A stretch of 38,924 nt of DNA from Oscillospiraceae bacterium. Lineage in GTDB: Bacteria; Bacillota; Clostridia; Oscillospirales; UBA929. Shown here in pieces: positions 16,448 through 23,058 of the stretch; positions within the stretch are counted from its first letter, which is position 1; each line of letters begins with the position of its first letter. Both the position numbers and the translations under genes were made by a program. Below the pieces are notes generated by a model. It ran no database searches. It was not told the DNA's origin and was given only the letters and a program-made list of their open reading frames with translations. The stretch is taken from positions 1-38,924 of the forward strand of contig WRIZ01000024.1 of assembly GCA_009782475.1 (NCBI GenBank). Direction: 5' to 3'.

Positions 16448-16519
16448 AGAGGCGGCTTCCATCTTAAAGCGGTTCATAGCGTCCTTAGCTTCAGGGACAA
16501 CATAATTGTTGCTAGCCAT
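16441..16519 (-). pseudogene. 5' half of the split alpha/beta-type SASP gene
   Basis: From ATG 16519 the minus strand reads MASNNYVVPEAKDAMNRFKM then EAASDV, the typical SASP N-terminus including the Gpr-cleavage region. It then leaves the family at the CTACATC core (reading EVAATY and a stop at 16421). AGGAG lies before the ATG. As it stands it would give a 32-residue truncated peptide. Joined to the half at 3581-3700 it gives EAASDV|GVNLKAGYNG, the canonical family sequence. The spore-gene regulatory region stays on this side, so the 3' half has no promoter of its own while the element is integrated. Confidence 0.9.
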
Positions 16520-16537
16520 GATTTTAAGTCACTCCTA

Positions 16538-16565
16538 GATCATGATTCAACACCTAGCGTATGCT
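16538..16565 (-). promoter_or_regulatory. Possible forespore-type promoter of the SASP gene
   Basis: GCATA (16561-16565) and CATGATC (16538-16544) roughly resemble sigma-G -35 and -10 elements with a 16-bp gap, slightly short of the usual spacing. Weak evidence. The rest of 16566-16729 holds a GGCGG/CCGCC hairpin at about 16602-16616 and nothing else I can assign. Confidence 0.25.
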
Positions 16566-16729
16566 CGGTGGTTCGCCGCACAGGATAACGGGCGTGTACC
16601 GGCGGATAAACCGCCAACGCCTGCCGTCCTTTTTGGCGCATTTGTATTATGTGCTTTGAATCATTGATTATGTTGATAAGATTTTGCATGAATTTACATT
16701 GTTTGCAAAGTGAACATCAAAGGAGATTT

Positions 16730-16975
16730 CTACTCCGCCTGCATCACATAACGCTCCTCGGCTTCGCTTTGAAGCTGTTTGAGCATGGCGACGGCTTGCT
16801 CCAATGTGCGGGCTTTTTCTATGATGGCCGAGATACCGTTAAACAGGCCGTAGTATAAAGGTTTGTAATTTGTATTTTGATCCTTTCCTGTTTGCTGATC
16901 CAGCATGAACAGGGTTTGGGTAATCAGGCCGTTCAGCGCGTTCTGCGCGGCGGCTTCTTCCATGGTTTGCTTCAT
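16730..16975 (-). CDS. Small helical protein of unknown function
   Basis: I do not recognise this 81-residue protein. It is predicted to be all-helical, soluble and acidic, with no signal peptide or cysteines (EEAAAQNALNGLITQTLFML early, then EKARTLEQAVAMLKQLQSEA). ATG 16975 has GGGAGGATG upstream with good spacing. It has a clear promoter and a leader hairpin, so it is very likely a real gene. It stands between the SASP 5' half and the AgrC-like kinase gene, transcribed separately from both. Confidence 0.75.
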   Translation of the reverse strand: MKQTMEEAAAQNALNGLITQTLFMLDQQTGKDQNTNYKPLYYGLFNGISAIIEKARTLEQAVAMLKQLQSEAEERYVMQAE

Positions 16976-17009
16976 CGTTCATCCTCCCTTTCCGGGCATC
17001 ATATTAAAA

Positions 17010-17040
17010 GGCATACCCTTCAAAAACAGAAGCGTATGCC
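17010..17040 (-). promoter_or_regulatory. Leader hairpin/operator before the 81-aa gene
   Basis: GGCATAC (17010-17016) pairs with GTATGCC (17034-17040), with an inner CTTC/GAAG pairing. It starts at the expected transcription start and could act as an operator or mRNA 5' hairpin. Confidence 0.5.
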
Positions 17041-17042
17041 CT

Positions 17043-17071
17043 ATTATACACCAAAACCTTTCTTTTAGCAA
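17043..17071 (-). promoter_or_regulatory. Promoter of the 81-aa gene
   Basis: TTGCTA (17066-17071) and TATAAT (17043-17048) are 17 bp apart. A palindrome CTTTCTTTAAGAAAG lies upstream at 17078-17092, next to the kinase stop codon. Confidence 0.7.
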
Positions 17072-17097
17072 GATACCCTTTCTTTAAGAAAGATTCG

Positions 17098-18615
17098 CTA
17101 TTTTCCGCTTTGACCGAGTATGGTGTATCTGTCGCTTTGAGGGATTTGATCAGGACGGTGCGTTTCAATGATATATTGCCCTTTGCCGTCGAAGCGGATG
17201 GTCACAGATTTGGTGTGAACCGCGCTGTTTCGCGCCTTCTCGCTGATGATCAGGCTGGCTCCGCATTCCCGCATGGTTTCAAAGGTCTTCATAAACCCTT
17301 CGCCGCTGCCGCCCGTTTCGGCGCGGGTGGTCACCCGCTCCGTTCCGAGGCGCGCCAGCACGGAAGGTTCAAATTCAATGCCGCTGTCGAAAACGGTGAG
17401 CGCGTAATGCTCCCCCGCAAGACCCAGCGTCACCAAAACGGAGCGGAACGGCTTGTCGCTTGCGACGACCGCGAACAGCGCGTCCTGCACATGATCCCCG
17501 ATCATGGTTTCCAGTTTGCTTTGGTCGACTACCTTTGTCACCATGTGACGGATGCTTCCGTTTATCACAAGGTCAAAGCTGATTTTTTCGGCGGCGCACC
17601 CCCGGGCGAACAGCCGAAACAGATTGTCCAGCATGGGCAGATTGGTTTCCGGCAAAACCTTTTCTTGTTTCACCCGCCCGGCGTCCTTCCGGTAATCCCG
17701 CATGAGCCGCCGCGCATCTTCTATATGAGCGGCAAGCTCTTCGGCAAATTCCGCCATGTCTACGCCGTGTTTTGCTTTGGACAGCATGGCGGCGTAGCCA
17801 AGTTCCATCGCCGAGACACGGTGGATGATGCTGTGGTTGGCTGCCCGCAGGTTGTCGGAAAATTCGGTCAGCCGCCTGATCTCCTCGTCTTTTTCGGCGA
17901 TGGCCTGCCGATAGAGGTCATCATTATTCTCCTTCGCCCAGCGCAGATAGGCCGCCTTGATCCCCCGCCTGATCCATATGTAAACGCCGGCGGCGATGAC
18001 GGCGATGCCCGCTATAAGGATTTTGATGGTGGAAGCGTCGTCCGTTTTGGCCATGTTTTGCCCTGCCGCGGTAACCACCAGCATGGCTCCCGCAACAATC
18101 AGCGAGACGATAACGGTATATCCTTTGAGCAAAAAGTCAAAGCCTTTTTGAAACCGCCTGATTTTGAAGAAAAGAACCGCAAACCCAAAGTTGAACACCG
18201 CCGCAAGGGAATACATCAAAGGATACACCAGCTCATCATATTGGATAACAGAACCGGCGATGTGGCCGGAACCCGCAATCGGCATAAAGATTATGCCGAC
18301 AACCAATATCCCCGCGTAGTAGAAAATATAACTGCCCCCGAAGGCCAGCAGATAGGCCGATATGGCGGTATCCTTCTCGATCATGGTGAAGAGCAGGATG
18401 AGAAGAACCGACGCCGCGCAGAACACCGGCCTGACCGTCGGCGCGGGCAGCCAAAAGTACCCGCACGCATACATATAAGCAGCCAAAAGGCTCCACTGAA
18501 CGGTCATGACCGTGTGGAGGTTTGGCGGTTTATACCCGACGGATCGTTTGAAAATATAAAAGGACGTGAGGAAAATGCCAAACGTACTAACAGCGTCGAT
18601 CCAAAACGCGTACAC
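17098..18615 (-). CDS. AgrC-like GHKL sensor histidine kinase
   Basis: Residues 1-215 contain about six hydrophobic membrane segments. A helical dimerisation region with the phosphoacceptor candidate in NHSIIHRVSAMELGY (about 265-280) follows. The GHKL ATPase domain (about 355-480) has G1-like DSGIEF and G2 TGGSGEGF. The N-box reads IGDHVQDAL where active relatives have NLLDNA, so the usual metal-binding Asn is Asp here; activity may be altered. The start is GTG at 18615 with GGGGGG upstream. It probably pairs with the Spo0A-like regulator upstream. Its transcript leader has a terminator hairpin only 41 bp before the start, suggesting attenuation or a separate weak promoter. Confidence 0.85.
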   Translation of the reverse strand: MYAFWIDAVSTFGIFLTSFYIFKRSVGYKPPNLHTVMTVQWSLLAAYMYACGYFWLPAPTVRPVFCAASVLLILLFTMIEKDTAISAYLLAFGGSYIFYYAGILVVGIIFMPIAGSGHIAGSVIQYDELVYPLMYSLAAVFNFGFAVLFFKIRRFQKGFDFLLKGYTVIVSLIVAGAMLVVTAAGQNMAKTDDASTIKILIAGIAVIAAGVYIWIRRGIKAAYLRWAKENNDDLYRQAIAEKDEEIRRLTEFSDNLRAANHSIIHRVSAMELGYAAMLSKAKHGVDMAEFAEELAAHIEDARRLMRDYRKDAGRVKQEKVLPETNLPMLDNLFRLFARGCAAEKISFDLVINGSIRHMVTKVVDQSKLETMIGDHVQDALFAVVASDKPFRSVLVTLGLAGEHYALTVFDSGIEFEPSVLARLGTERVTTRAETGGSGEGFMKTFETMRECGASLIISEKARNSAVHTKSVTIRFDGKGQYIIETHRPDQIPQSDRYTILGQSGK

Positions 18616-18655
18616 GGCAGTCCCCCCTTTTTCGACATGATACCACAGAACCGCC

Positions 18656-18691
18656 GAAAAAACAAGAACGGACAGCGTAACGCCGTCCGTT
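18656..18691 (-). terminator. Terminator/attenuator in front of the kinase gene
   Basis: An 11-bp stem with one G-U (AACGGACGGCG/CGCTGTCCGTT, 18667-18691) and TTA loop is followed on the minus strand by CTTGTTTTTT. It lies between a possible peptide gene and the kinase start. Confidence 0.75.
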
Positions 18692-18720
18692 TCTTTATGG
18701 TTGGATGGACAAAGATGAGA

Positions 18721-18756
18721 TTAAGGGAACATAAGACGGAAAAGCCAATCCCACAC
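18721..18756 (-). CDS. Possible 11-codon leader or signal peptide
   Basis: GTG at 18754-18756 sits exactly 8 nt after a perfect AAGGAGG (18765-18771) and reads (M)WDWLFRLMFP then TAA. The peptide is hydrophobic with two Trp. It is followed 30 bp later by the terminator-like hairpin and then the AgrC-like kinase. It may be a leader peptide controlling attenuation, or a small secreted/cognate signal. The only evidence is the RBS, spacing and position; it could be chance. Confidence 0.4.
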   Translation of the reverse strand: MWDWLFRLMFP

Positions 18757-18782
18757 AGCGTTGCCCTCCTTATTTTTTAGGT

Positions 18783-18821
18783 AGGCAAGGGGGCGGAGGC
18801 TTTCCGTCACCCCCCTCGCCT
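18783..18821 (-). promoter_or_regulatory. Structured leader hairpin
   Basis: AGGCAAGGGGG (18783-18793) pairs with CCCCCTCGCCT (18811-18821) with one mismatch, with a nested CGGA/TCCG stem. It precedes the RBS of the possible 11-codon peptide by about 10 nt. Confidence 0.5.
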
Positions 18822-18843
18822 CTTATGTAACACCAGTTGTCAT

Positions 18844-18883
18844 AAATAAAATACCACACGAAACGGCAAATTTCGTGTGGTAT
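18844..18883 (-). terminator. Terminator of the Spo0A-like gene
   Basis: A perfect 13-bp stem (18851-18863 with 18871-18883, ATACCACACGAAA) and 7-nt loop is followed on the minus strand by TTTATTTAT. The stem includes the CGTGTGGTA motif that also occurs in the flanking 53-bp repeats. Confidence 0.8.
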
Positions 18884-18896
18884 AGGTATGAACTTT

Positions 18897-18949
18897 TATG
18901 GACTATCGTGTGGTAAGATGGACTATCGTATGGTAAGATGGACTACTCT
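18897..18949. repeat. 53-bp inverted repeat, left copy
   Basis: It begins TATGGACTATCGTGTGGTAA and is the exact reverse complement of 19782-19834. It is internally made of a 20-bp unit ATGGACTATCGTRTGGTAAG occurring twice plus a third partial. It ends 11 bp from the stop codon of the Spo0A-like gene. Confidence 0.97.
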
Positions 18950-18959
18950 CGGCTATTTT

Positions 18960-19763
18960 TCAAAAAATTTTACGAATTTTTTCGGCGTAGTAGTAAATGA
19001 ATTCGGTCGGGGCGGGGATGCCGGTGTTGATGTCGATGTGTACCGGGCATTTTTCTTTGAGGGTTTCGATGTCGGAACTGGCCCAAGCCCTTTCAATAAC
19101 GGTTTGTATGCCGCGGATCACGGAATTGTAGTTGACCCTGAATTGGACAGCGAGCAGGGGGATGACCGAGGCGGTTTCTTTTTTTCCCCTTTCCGCCAAA
19201 AGAAGGATGGCTTCCCGGATGTAGTCCCGGCCTTTGAGGCGGACACTGATGCCCAGCTCGTTCAGCTCGGCGTCGATATGCCCGAGGAGGCGGACGCGCC
19301 GTTCTTCGGGAGATTCGATGATTTCCGGCCTGATGTCTTCGATCTGCGCGTACGGCAGGGATTCCCGCAGATTCAGCAGCATATCGAAAACCATCTCAGG
19401 GTTGTAGCCCGCTTGCTTTTTAGAGAAGGCAAAGGTAACGCCCATATCATGGATGCGGTCGTACATCACTTCAGATTGGATATTGGTCGTCACAACAACG
19501 ATGGGGCGCAGTGCCAGCCTGGTTTCCCTGAGGTTGATCAGGAATTGCAGGCCGTGCCCTTTGCCTTTGCTCAATTCTAAGTCCAAAATAACGCCTTCGG
19601 GCAGCTTTTTTTTAACGATTTGAAGCCCTTCGTCGCTTGACCCGGTCATCCCGATCAAACTGACGTCCGCCCTATCGTCGGCGCAGTCTCTGAACTTACG
19701 ATGTTCCATAATGTCGTCTTCTATAAGCAATATGGGCATAGGTTTCCCCATATCGTTGTTCAT
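18960..19763 (-). CDS. Spo0A-like response regulator
   Basis: The 267-residue protein has an N-terminal receiver (ILLIEDD at 11-17, phosphoacceptor Asp61 in VILDLEL, Thr near 94, SKK as the conserved lysine). Its C-terminal domain (about 170-265) has the Spo0A_C pattern: GISVRLKGRDYIREAILLL, NYNSVIRGIQTVIERAWA, then PTEFIYYYAEKI. Spo0A_C binds 0A boxes (TGTCGAA). It is probably not the housekeeping Spo0A but a paralogue partnered with the AgrC-like kinase. ATG 19763 with AAGGTG upstream is preferred over the in-frame ATG at 19793, which would start inside the repeat. The whole gene is enclosed by the inverted repeats, leaving only 11 and 18 bp between them and the coding ends. Confidence 0.85.
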   Translation of the reverse strand: MNNDMGKPMPILLIEDDIMEHRKFRDCADDRADVSLIGMTGSSDEGLQIVKKKLPEGVILDLELSKGKGHGLQFLINLRETRLALRPIVVVTTNIQSEVMYDRIHDMGVTFAFSKKQAGYNPEMVFDMLLNLRESLPYAQIEDIRPEIIESPEERRVRLLGHIDAELNELGISVRLKGRDYIREAILLLAERGKKETASVIPLLAVQFRVNYNSVIRGIQTVIERAWASSDIETLKEKCPVHIDINTGIPAPTEFIYYYAEKIRKIF

Positions 19764-19781
19764 GTTACCACACCTTTCCAC

Positions 19782-19834
19782 AGAGTAGTCCATCTTACCA
19801 TACGATAGTCCATCTTACCACACGATAGTCCATA
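19782..19834. repeat. 53-bp inverted repeat, right copy
   Basis: The exact reverse complement of 18897-18949 over 53 bp. It lies between the putative promoter (19835-19862) and the RBS of the Spo0A-like gene, so it would be transcribed as part of the 5' leader. Confidence 0.97.
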
Positions 19835-19873
19835 CCTATAGTTCTTTGAAAGGGGTGTCGAATATGGTAAAAT
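19835..19873. promoter_or_regulatory. Divergent promoters with an exact 0A box
   Basis: Minus strand: TTCGAC (19857-19862), 16 bp, TATAGG (19835-19840) for the Spo0A-like gene. Plus strand: TTGAAA (19846-19851), 16 bp, TAAAAT (19868-19873) for the XRE gene. TGTCGAA, the 0A-box core, lies at 19856-19862, over the -35 of the first and in the spacer of the second. Confidence 0.5.
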
Positions 19874-19944
19874 GATGTCGGATGGACTGTCTTCTTGTAT
19901 CTTATCAGATGGTTATCCCATTTGCAAGAGCGGAGGGTTCCTTT

Positions 19945-20280
19945 ATGACAACCACAGCCGAAACAGGTTTGGGCAGCAGACTGCGGTATTATCGGAAACT
20001 GCGCGCCCTGACGCAGGAAGAGCTGGCGATAACCGCCGGCGTGAAACCTTCGCACATCACCAACATCGAGCGGGGCAAAAAGGGGATCAGCGTGGACGTC
20101 TTGCTGCTCCTCTGCAAGAGGCTCAACATTCACCTGACCGATTTGCTGCCGGAAGAAGACCTGCGGGATGATTTTGAATTAAGGGAGCAGATGATCGGGG
20201 AAGTCGTGGCCGCGCTGAGGGAGCTGGAAAGCCCTCAGATCGGGTTTTTCAGGGCGATGGTCTGCTCGTTCTCGGATTAG
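19945..20280 (+). CDS. XRE-family regulator, divergent from the Spo0A-like gene
   Basis: The 111-residue protein has an HTH at about 8-65 (LGSRLRYYRKLRALTQEELA, SHITNIERGKKGIS, a cI-type pattern) and a short acidic helical C-terminus. ATG 19945 (MTTTAETG) is chosen because GGAGGG precedes it; the longer frame from 19882 lacks an RBS. The divergent arrangement and the shared promoter region suggest it regulates, or is regulated with, the Spo0A-like/AgrC-like pair. Confidence 0.88.
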   Translation: MTTTAETGLGSRLRYYRKLRALTQEELAITAGVKPSHITNIERGKKGISVDVLLLLCKRLNIHLTDLLPEEDLRDDFELREQMIGEVVAALRELESPQIGFFRAMVCSFSD

Positions 20281-20302
20281 CGGAATCCCGGCCGAATACA
20301 AA

Positions 20303-20340
20303 AGCCGCCTGTGACAAATGGGTCACAGGCGGCTCTTTTT
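20303..20340. terminator. Bidirectional terminator between XRE and metY
   Basis: A perfect 13-bp stem (20303-20315 with 20322-20334) is followed by CTTTTT on the plus strand and TTTTGTATT on the minus strand. Confidence 0.9.
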
Positions 20341-20356
20341 ACGTATGGGTTGGCGT

Positions 20357-21613
20357 TTATCGCAACGCCTGTTCAATGTCCTCTAAAATATCGTCGATAT
20401 GTTCCAGCCCCACCGAGAAGCGCACCGTCCCGGGGGATACTCCGGCGGCGGTCAGCTGTTCGTCGGTCAGCTGGCGGTGGGTCGAACTGGCCGGATGCTG
20501 GACACAGGTGCGGATGTCGGCGACATGGACTTGGTTGGACGCGATTTTCAGGTTGTCCATAAACCGCATGGCTGCCTCGCGCCCGCCTTTGACGTTGACG
20601 GTGACCACCCCGCTCGCCCCCTTGAAATACTTTTGGGCGAGGCTGTAATACTTGTCCCCCGGCAATCCGGGATACCTGACCGACTCGATCTTGTTTGACG
20701 CTTGGAAATACTCCGCGACGCGCAGCCCGCTTTGGCAATACCGCTCCATGCGCAAGGCCAGCGTCTCCAGCCCCAAATTGAGCAGGAACCCCGCATGGGC
20801 CGAAGGGTAAGCTCCAAAGTCCCGCATGAGCTGCATCCGCGCTTTGAGGATATAGGCCAGTTTGCCGTATGTGTCGGTATAGGTGATGCCGTGATAGGTG
20901 ACGTCGGGCTGGGTCAGACCGGGGAAATCGCCTTTTGTCCAATCGAAATTGCCGCTGTCAACGATCACGCCGCCCACTTGCAGGGCGTGGCCGTCCATAT
21001 ATTTCGACGTCGAGTGGATGATAATGTCAACCCCGTATTGGAACGGTTTGCACAGGATGGGGGTGGGGAAGGTGTTGTCCACGATCAGCGGGACGTTTTT
21101 GCTGTGGGCGATTTTGGCCATTTTCTCTATATCCAGCACCGTCAGGGCGGGGTTGGCCAGCGTTTCGCCGAAGACGGCTTTTGTGTTGGGTTTGAAGGCC
21201 GCGAGGATTTCGTCCTCATCGGCGTCGCCGTCAACAAAAATACACTCGATGCCCAGTTTCCGCAGCGAATGGGCGAAGAGGTTGACGGTGCCGCCATAGA
21301 TGGCCGACGTGCTGATAAAGCTGTCGCCCGCGTTGCAGAGGTTGAGGATGGCCAACATACTGGCCATCTGCCCGGAAGAGGCGCACATGGCGGCCAAGCC
21401 GCCTTCCAGCGCGGCGATCTTCTCCTCCACCGCCATAACGGTGGGGTTTTCAAAGCGCGAATAGATGAGGCTGACGGACGGGTCGTCGAACACTTTGCCG
21501 ATGTCCTCCGCCGAATCGTAATAATAGGTCGTGCTTTGCACGATCGGCAGGACGCGCGGCTCTGCGTTTTTCGGGGTATAGCCCGAATGCAGGCATTTGG
21601 TTTCGTCTCTCAT
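20357..21613 (-). CDS. metY: O-acetylhomoserine sulfhydrylase (cystathionine-gamma-synthase family PLP enzyme)
   Basis: It makes homocysteine from O-acetylhomoserine and sulfide for methionine synthesis. The 418-residue length and motifs fit MetY: TKCLHSGYTP at the start, IVQSTTYYYDS, YSRFENPT, ASSGQMA, and the PLP-lysine in IIHSTSKYMDGH (about 210). The C-terminal part has GVVTVNVKGG and QHPASSTHRQL. ATG 21613 has AAGGAGG upstream. It is monocistronic with its own promoter; the leader is only about 25 nt, so no SAM riboswitch or T-box can fit. MetZ-like or cystathionine gamma-lyase activity is a less likely alternative. Confidence 0.93.
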   Translation of the reverse strand: MRDETKCLHSGYTPKNAEPRVLPIVQSTTYYYDSAEDIGKVFDDPSVSLIYSRFENPTVMAVEEKIAALEGGLAAMCASSGQMASMLAILNLCNAGDSFISTSAIYGGTVNLFAHSLRKLGIECIFVDGDADEDEILAAFKPNTKAVFGETLANPALTVLDIEKMAKIAHSKNVPLIVDNTFPTPILCKPFQYGVDIIIHSTSKYMDGHALQVGGVIVDSGNFDWTKGDFPGLTQPDVTYHGITYTDTYGKLAYILKARMQLMRDFGAYPSAHAGFLLNLGLETLALRMERYCQSGLRVAEYFQASNKIESVRYPGLPGDKYYSLAQKYFKGASGVVTVNVKGGREAAMRFMDNLKIASNQVHVADIRTCVQHPASSTHRQLTDEQLTAAGVSPGTVRFSVGLEHIDDILEDIEQALR

Positions 21614-21639
21614 GGGGGTTCCTCCTTTATATGAGGCTT

Positions 21640-21668
21640 AGAATAGCACAAGTATGAAACGGTGTCAA
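21640..21668 (-). promoter_or_regulatory. metY promoter
   Basis: TTGACA (21663-21668) and TATTCT (21640-21645) are 17 bp apart, just upstream of the RBS. Confidence 0.75.
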
Positions 21669-21692
21669 TAAAACGATTGCCCCGATCACACC

Positions 21693-23054
21693 TTAAAACG
21701 CGGGAATCATGATGGGAGCCTCCCTGCCGTTTATCAATGAGCCGAACACATATACCGGCCTGTAAAAGCCTTTTGAATCCAGCAGGTATTCCAGCGTCAC
21801 GGAAACAACCTCGACCGACTGTAAGTCCTTTGAATAAGCCCAATATGGAAAACGGCCTTCTTCTATACGGCCATATGCTTCTTTTTGGCTGATTATCTCG
21901 CGTTCCGCCACCGTTTCATACAGGACGATGGTATCCTCGATTTCTTTGATGGTGCCATCTATGCGAATCCGCATCTGTCCTGTCTGCCATTGCTCTGAAT
22001 CGGCATTGTCCGCAACAAAGCGGTATTGCCCGCCGCCGTCGTTGACAAATTCGGCGTTGACAGGGGCGTCCACACCAAAATCAGATGCCATCCGGCGCAC
22101 TTCCGTTTCGGATAAACCGCCGTCTCCCGTTTCTGTTATTCGATCCCAGTAACGGTACGTCCGGGTTTGATATTCTATTGTAAGGATGCCTCCGCTTGCC
22201 GGATAGTAATAGGCGGTGTTGTCATATAAACTAGGTTTTCTATCAGGACTGGCCGATATGCCGATTCGGCTAAAAAAGCTCTCGGCAAAATCACGCGCCT
22301 GTTTTGCAGTAAACGGCTCAACCTTATAAACCGTTGTTGTTTCCCTTTTATCTGATATATCAATGTCACAGGAAACGGCCACATTTCTCATGTCCTGCTG
22401 ATACATATTGAGAGGTAAGTTCCCAAATTCCTGCGTTTGATAGACTATGTATATCGAGAGAAAAACAAGAACCGAAGCAAAAAGGGGTGACAGATACCCG
22501 ATAACCTTCCGTTTACGCCCTTTTGCTCTCATTGTCTGCCATGCCATCACAAGCCCATACCCAATCAGCGCGCCAGCTGTATTGTTGATCACATCGTCCG
22601 TGCAGGCTTGCCCGCGCCCGGTTATATACTGAACGCACTCTATCAGTATCGACGCCGCACAGCCGATGCCAACTGTTTTCCACAGGCTTTTGAGTTTGTC
22701 CGACAAAAGGGGGAGCAATATACCGAAAGGGACAAACATGCAAATATTTAAGATAAGGTTTCTCCAAACGGCGGTGCCAAATGTGTGCCATGCTTCGCTG
22801 TATAAATACAGGGGGCGTAAATGTACCAGCCGGTATACACTGTCCGACCTGCTGAAAAACACAGCTCCGGCGACAATCATCAGATAGCACATGAATACGG
22901 CAGCCGGCAGTATCTTTCTTAACGGGAATTTCTTCTGTTTTCGTCTAAACATAAAGACGTATAGACATAGCCACGCCGCGCACAGGACGGCGGCAATAAT
23001 GCCTCCCAAAACCGCATACTCTCTAAGCAGCCTGAAAAGGTCTGAAATCCTCAA
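21693..23054 (-). CDS. VanZ-like membrane protein with C-terminal extracellular domain
   Basis: The N-terminal 200 residues form a VanZ-like domain with about five membrane segments (LRPLYLYSEAWHTFG, NLILNICMFVPFGILLPLL, ILIECVQYITGRGQACTDDV, NNTAGALIGYGLV). One more segment leads to a roughly 240-residue soluble domain with PepSY-like alternating strands, probably outside the cell. VanZ proteins affect teicoplanin resistance and envelope properties. The TTG at 23054 is preferred as start: GGAGGGG overlaps the end of the upstream gene and the start lies 4 nt after its stop. The alternative ATG at 23078 lacks a convincing RBS. Last gene of the seven-gene run. Confidence 0.85.
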   Translation of the reverse strand: MRISDLFRLLREYAVLGGIIAAVLCAAWLCLYVFMFRRKQKKFPLRKILPAAVFMCYLMIVAGAVFFSRSDSVYRLVHLRPLYLYSEAWHTFGTAVWRNLILNICMFVPFGILLPLLSDKLKSLWKTVGIGCAASILIECVQYITGRGQACTDDVINNTAGALIGYGLVMAWQTMRAKGRKRKVIGYLSPLFASVLVFLSIYIVYQTQEFGNLPLNMYQQDMRNVAVSCDIDISDKRETTTVYKVEPFTAKQARDFAESFFSRIGISASPDRKPSLYDNTAYYYPASGGILTIEYQTRTYRYWDRITETGDGGLSETEVRRMASDFGVDAPVNAEFVNDGGGQYRFVADNADSEQWQTGQMRIRIDGTIKEIEDTIVLYETVAEREIISQKEAYGRIEEGRFPYWAYSKDLQSVEVVSVTLEYLLDSKGFYRPVYVFGSLINGREAPIMIPAF

Positions 23055-23058
23055 ACGC

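Noticed and set aside
17110-18780. Long plus-strand open frame opposite the AgrC-like kinase
   Set aside because: Composition is His/Arg-rich without domain pattern and it has no RBS; it is the antisense shadow of a kinase gene with clear motifs.
21614-21692. SAM riboswitch or T-box before metY
   Set aside because: The promoter is only about 30 bp from the start codon, leaving no room for a riboswitch.
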